Shown here: one piece after another, positions 32,482 through 33,694 of the stretch | Numbering within the stretch: position 1 is the first letter of the stretch | Layout of the letters: each line of letters begins with the position of its first letter | From: CAKUFA01 sp963646285 | GTDB lineage: Bacteria > Bacillota > Clostridia > Christensenellales > Aristaeellaceae | Assembly: GCA_963646285.1 (NCBI GenBank) | Contig: CAVIWF010000027.1 | Coordinates: 1-33,694, forward strand | Direction of reading: 5' to 3' | Length of the DNA: 33,694 bases | The notes under the pieces: generated by a model | The model's database searches: none | Told to the model about the DNA's origin: nothing | Seen by the model: the letters and a program-made list of their open reading frames with translations, nothing else | Program-made: the position numbers and the translations under genes

Positions 32482-32522
32482 GGAGGCTGCAAGACTTCAT
32501 GGGTTTTGCAGCCTCTTTCTCT
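32482..32522 (+). terminator. Terminator after lsrF
   Basis: A 10-bp perfect stem (GAGGCTGCAA 32,483-32,492 and TTGCAGCCTC 32,506-32,515) followed by TTTCTCTAT. The loop contains an ATG that is in frame with the next gene but is unlikely to be its start. Confidence 0.87.
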
Positions 32523-32546
32523 ATCAAACCGCAAAGGAGAAGCAAG

Positions 32547-33479
32547 TTGATTTCACAAATACTGGCCAAAGTTCTTCCCGTGCTGGTGATGATTGTGCTG
32601 GGGCGGGTGTGCGCCGTTAAGGGCATCCTGAATGATGAGCAGCACACAGGGCTCAAAAAAATCATCAGCGACATTTTGCTGCCGGTGGTGCTTTTTCAGG
32701 CATTCTTCACGGCAGATTACGGCTCCCGGATCCTGCTGGTGCTGGTGCTGGTGTTCGTTGGGTACGGCATTGCCTTGGCCGCCGGCTATGGACTGCGGAA
32801 GCTGGTCAAGCCCTATGAACGGTTCATGCCCCTGCTGTTGACCGGTGCGGAGGGCGGCATGCTGGGTTATGCTCTGTTTGCCCTGCTGTGCGGAGCGGAT
32901 CAAACCAAGACCTACGCCATGGTGGATATTGGTCAGACCCTGTTTGCCTACACCGTGTTCCTCACCGCCTTGAAGGCAGCAGGGGGGCAGAAAATCACCC
33001 CCCAATTTATTGTCCGCAACATGATCACCAACAAGGCCTGCATTGGTATGCTGGCAGGCATTCTGCTGGGTGCGCTGGGGGTGTACCGGGCAATAGACGG
33101 CACCGGGCTGGGCACCATTGTGTCTGCCCTACTCAGCTTCATTACCGCTCCCACCTCTGCCCTGATTCTGCTGGTAATGGGGTATCAGCTCCATGTAAGC
33201 AAAACCCTGCTGCGGCCGGTATTGACAACCCTGGGACTGCGCCTGGGCGTGCTGGCGATTATCTGCACCGCCATTGCCTGCATTCTCTTCGCCATCATTC
33301 CCTACGACAAGTCCCTGCTGATGGCGCTGATCCTGCAATACATACTGCCTGCACCCTTCATCATTCCCCTCTTTGCCGACCTTGGGGATGACGCTGAGTA
33401 TGTGGCCACCACCCTGTCCCTGGGCACTGTGGCAGCGGTGGTGCTGTTCTTCTTCCTGATTGCCTTCAGCATTGCCTAA
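32547..33479 (+). CDS. AEC-family (auxin efflux carrier-like) membrane transporter
   Basis: A 310-residue integral membrane protein of the AEC family, secondary carriers that move malate, other organic acids or unknown solutes. It has about ten hydrophobic segments. The N-terminal half starts QILAKVLPVLVMIVLGRVCAVKGIL, with the Leu-Pro and Gly-Arg features of the family, and the second half contains ITNKACIGMLAGILLG and LQYILPAPFIIPLFAD. The start was set at TTG 32,547, seven bases after AAGGAG. An in-frame ATG 16 codons upstream lies in the loop of the lsrF terminator. It has no obvious promoter, so low-level read-through from lsrF is possible. A link to AI-2 or its precursors is speculative. 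Confidence 0.88.
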   Translation: MISQILAKVLPVLVMIVLGRVCAVKGILNDEQHTGLKKIISDILLPVVLFQAFFTADYGSRILLVLVLVFVGYGIALAAGYGLRKLVKPYERFMPLLLTGAEGGMLGYALFALLCGADQTKTYAMVDIGQTLFAYTVFLTALKAAGGQKITPQFIVRNMITNKACIGMLAGILLGALGVYRAIDGTGLGTIVSALLSFITAPTSALILLVMGYQLHVSKTLLRPVLTTLGLRLGVLAIICTAIACILFAIIPYDKSLLMALILQYILPAPFIIPLFADLGDDAEYVATTLSLGTVAAVVLFFFLIAFSIA

Positions 33480-33504
33480 GCAACACAGAAAACTAAATAC
33501 AAAA

Positions 33505-33553
33505 AATATACAAAAAATAAATCCTTGTGCTTCGATAAGAAACACAAGGATTT
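33505..33553 (-). terminator. Terminator of rRNA-tRNA operon
   Basis: An 11-bp perfect stem (AAATCCTTGTG 33,519-33,529 and CACAAGGATTT 33,543-33,553) is followed on the minus strand by ATTTTTTG and a second T-run. It lies just after tRNA-Asn. A/T-rich sequence flanks it; the AEC gene converges from the other side. Confidence 0.92.
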
Positions 33554-33557
33554 ACTG

Positions 33558-33629
33558 CTCCCCAGGTAGGGCTCGAACCTACAACAACTCGGTTAACAGC
33601 CGAGTGCTCTGCCATTGAGCTACTGAGGA
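33558..33629 (-). tRNA. tRNA-Asn (anticodon GUU)
   Basis: A 72-base tRNA. The acceptor TCCTCAG pairs with CTGGGGA (one G-T pair), the D-arm is GCTCAATGGCAGAGC, the anticodon stem CTCGG/CCGAG encloses CTGTTAA (anticodon GTT), and the T-arm is GTAGGTTCGAGCCCTAC. Discriminator G73 is the asparagine identity base. CCA is not encoded. It lies 11 bases after the 5S rRNA 3' end, so it is the last gene of an rRNA operon. Confidence 0.97.
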
Positions 33630-33640
33630 ATATGAAAGAA

Positions 33641-33694
33641 TCCGGCGACGACCTACTCTCCCGGGCCGTGTCCAGCCAAGTACCATCGGCACTG
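33641..33694 (-). rRNA. rrf: 5S ribosomal RNA, 3' part (cut by window edge)
   Basis: Read on the minus strand, the last 54 bases match the 3' half of 5S rRNA: GTGCCGATGGTACTTGG, then the CCCGGGAGAGTAGGTCG helix D/E region, ending CGCCGGA. The 5' part lies beyond the window. This implies that a 16S-23S-5S operon lies to the right. Confidence 0.93.

Noticed and set aside
32499..32546. ATG start for the AEC transporter at 32,499
   Set aside because: It lies in the loop of the lsrF terminator with poor ribosome-site spacing; TTG 32,547 has AAGGAG at seven bases and fits the family N-terminus.
1..33694. CRISPR arrays, insertion sequences, phage genes, toxin-antitoxin pairs
   Set aside because: None seen: no regularly spaced repeats, transposase motifs, integrases or attachment-like duplications at the tRNA genes.

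Overview
The window looks like a chromosomal segment of a GC-rich, strictly anaerobic member of the Clostridia (Bacillota). The evidence is a one-piece pyruvate:ferredoxin oxidoreductase, a single-chain class II glycyl-tRNA synthetase, tRNA genes without an encoded CCA, strong AGGAGG ribosome sites, and promoters that nearly all read TTGAC(A/G)-N17-TATAAT-like. No phage, insertion sequence, CRISPR array or pseudogene was seen, and no species can be named from the sequence.

Region 1 (1-14.7 kb, minus strand) is a 14-gene sugar-catabolic locus read from two promoters. The first unit (promoter about 14.69 kb) carries a glycerophosphodiesterase-family enzyme, a P-loop kinase and a GH13_18 sucrose-phosphorylase-like enzyme, and ends at a terminator near 11.13 kb. 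The second (promoter about 11.03 kb) carries an ABC sugar importer without its ATPase (binding protein and two permeases), a PhnP-like metallo-beta-lactamase-fold phosphodiesterase, a LacI-family regulator, a beta-lactamase-fold serine hydrolase, a second GH13_18 phosphorylase, a calcineurin-like phosphoesterase, a HAD phosphatase and a YiaK/DlgD-like NAD(P)H reductase. Many of these genes overlap by 1 or 4 bases. A divergent two-gene unit encodes an exported phosphodiester glycosidase (NAGPA family) and a threonine-aldolase-like PLP enzyme. The recurrence of phosphodiester and phosphomonoester enzymes around two glycoside phosphorylases suggests catabolism of a phosphodiester-linked or glycerol-linked alpha-glucoside; the substrate is unknown.

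Region 2 (16.8-23.4 kb) is core metabolism: glyS (minus), then PFOR and an L-2-hydroxyacid (lactate/hydroxyisocaproate-type) dehydrogenase (plus), and tRNA-Leu(UAA) (minus).

Region 3 (23.6-32.5 kb) is a nearly complete Lsr autoinducer-2 uptake and processing system. lsrR, lsrK and a cupin gene run on the minus strand, divergent from lsrA-lsrC-lsrD-lsrB-lsrF on the plus strand. LsrG is absent and a small cupin sits in the cluster instead. The divergent promoters carry repeated ACAAATGTTT-type elements that are good candidates for LsrR operators. An AEC-family transporter follows lsrF after a terminator.

Region 4 (33.5 kb to the end) is the 3' end of an rRNA operon on the minus strand: partial 5S rRNA, tRNA-Asn(GUU) and its terminator.
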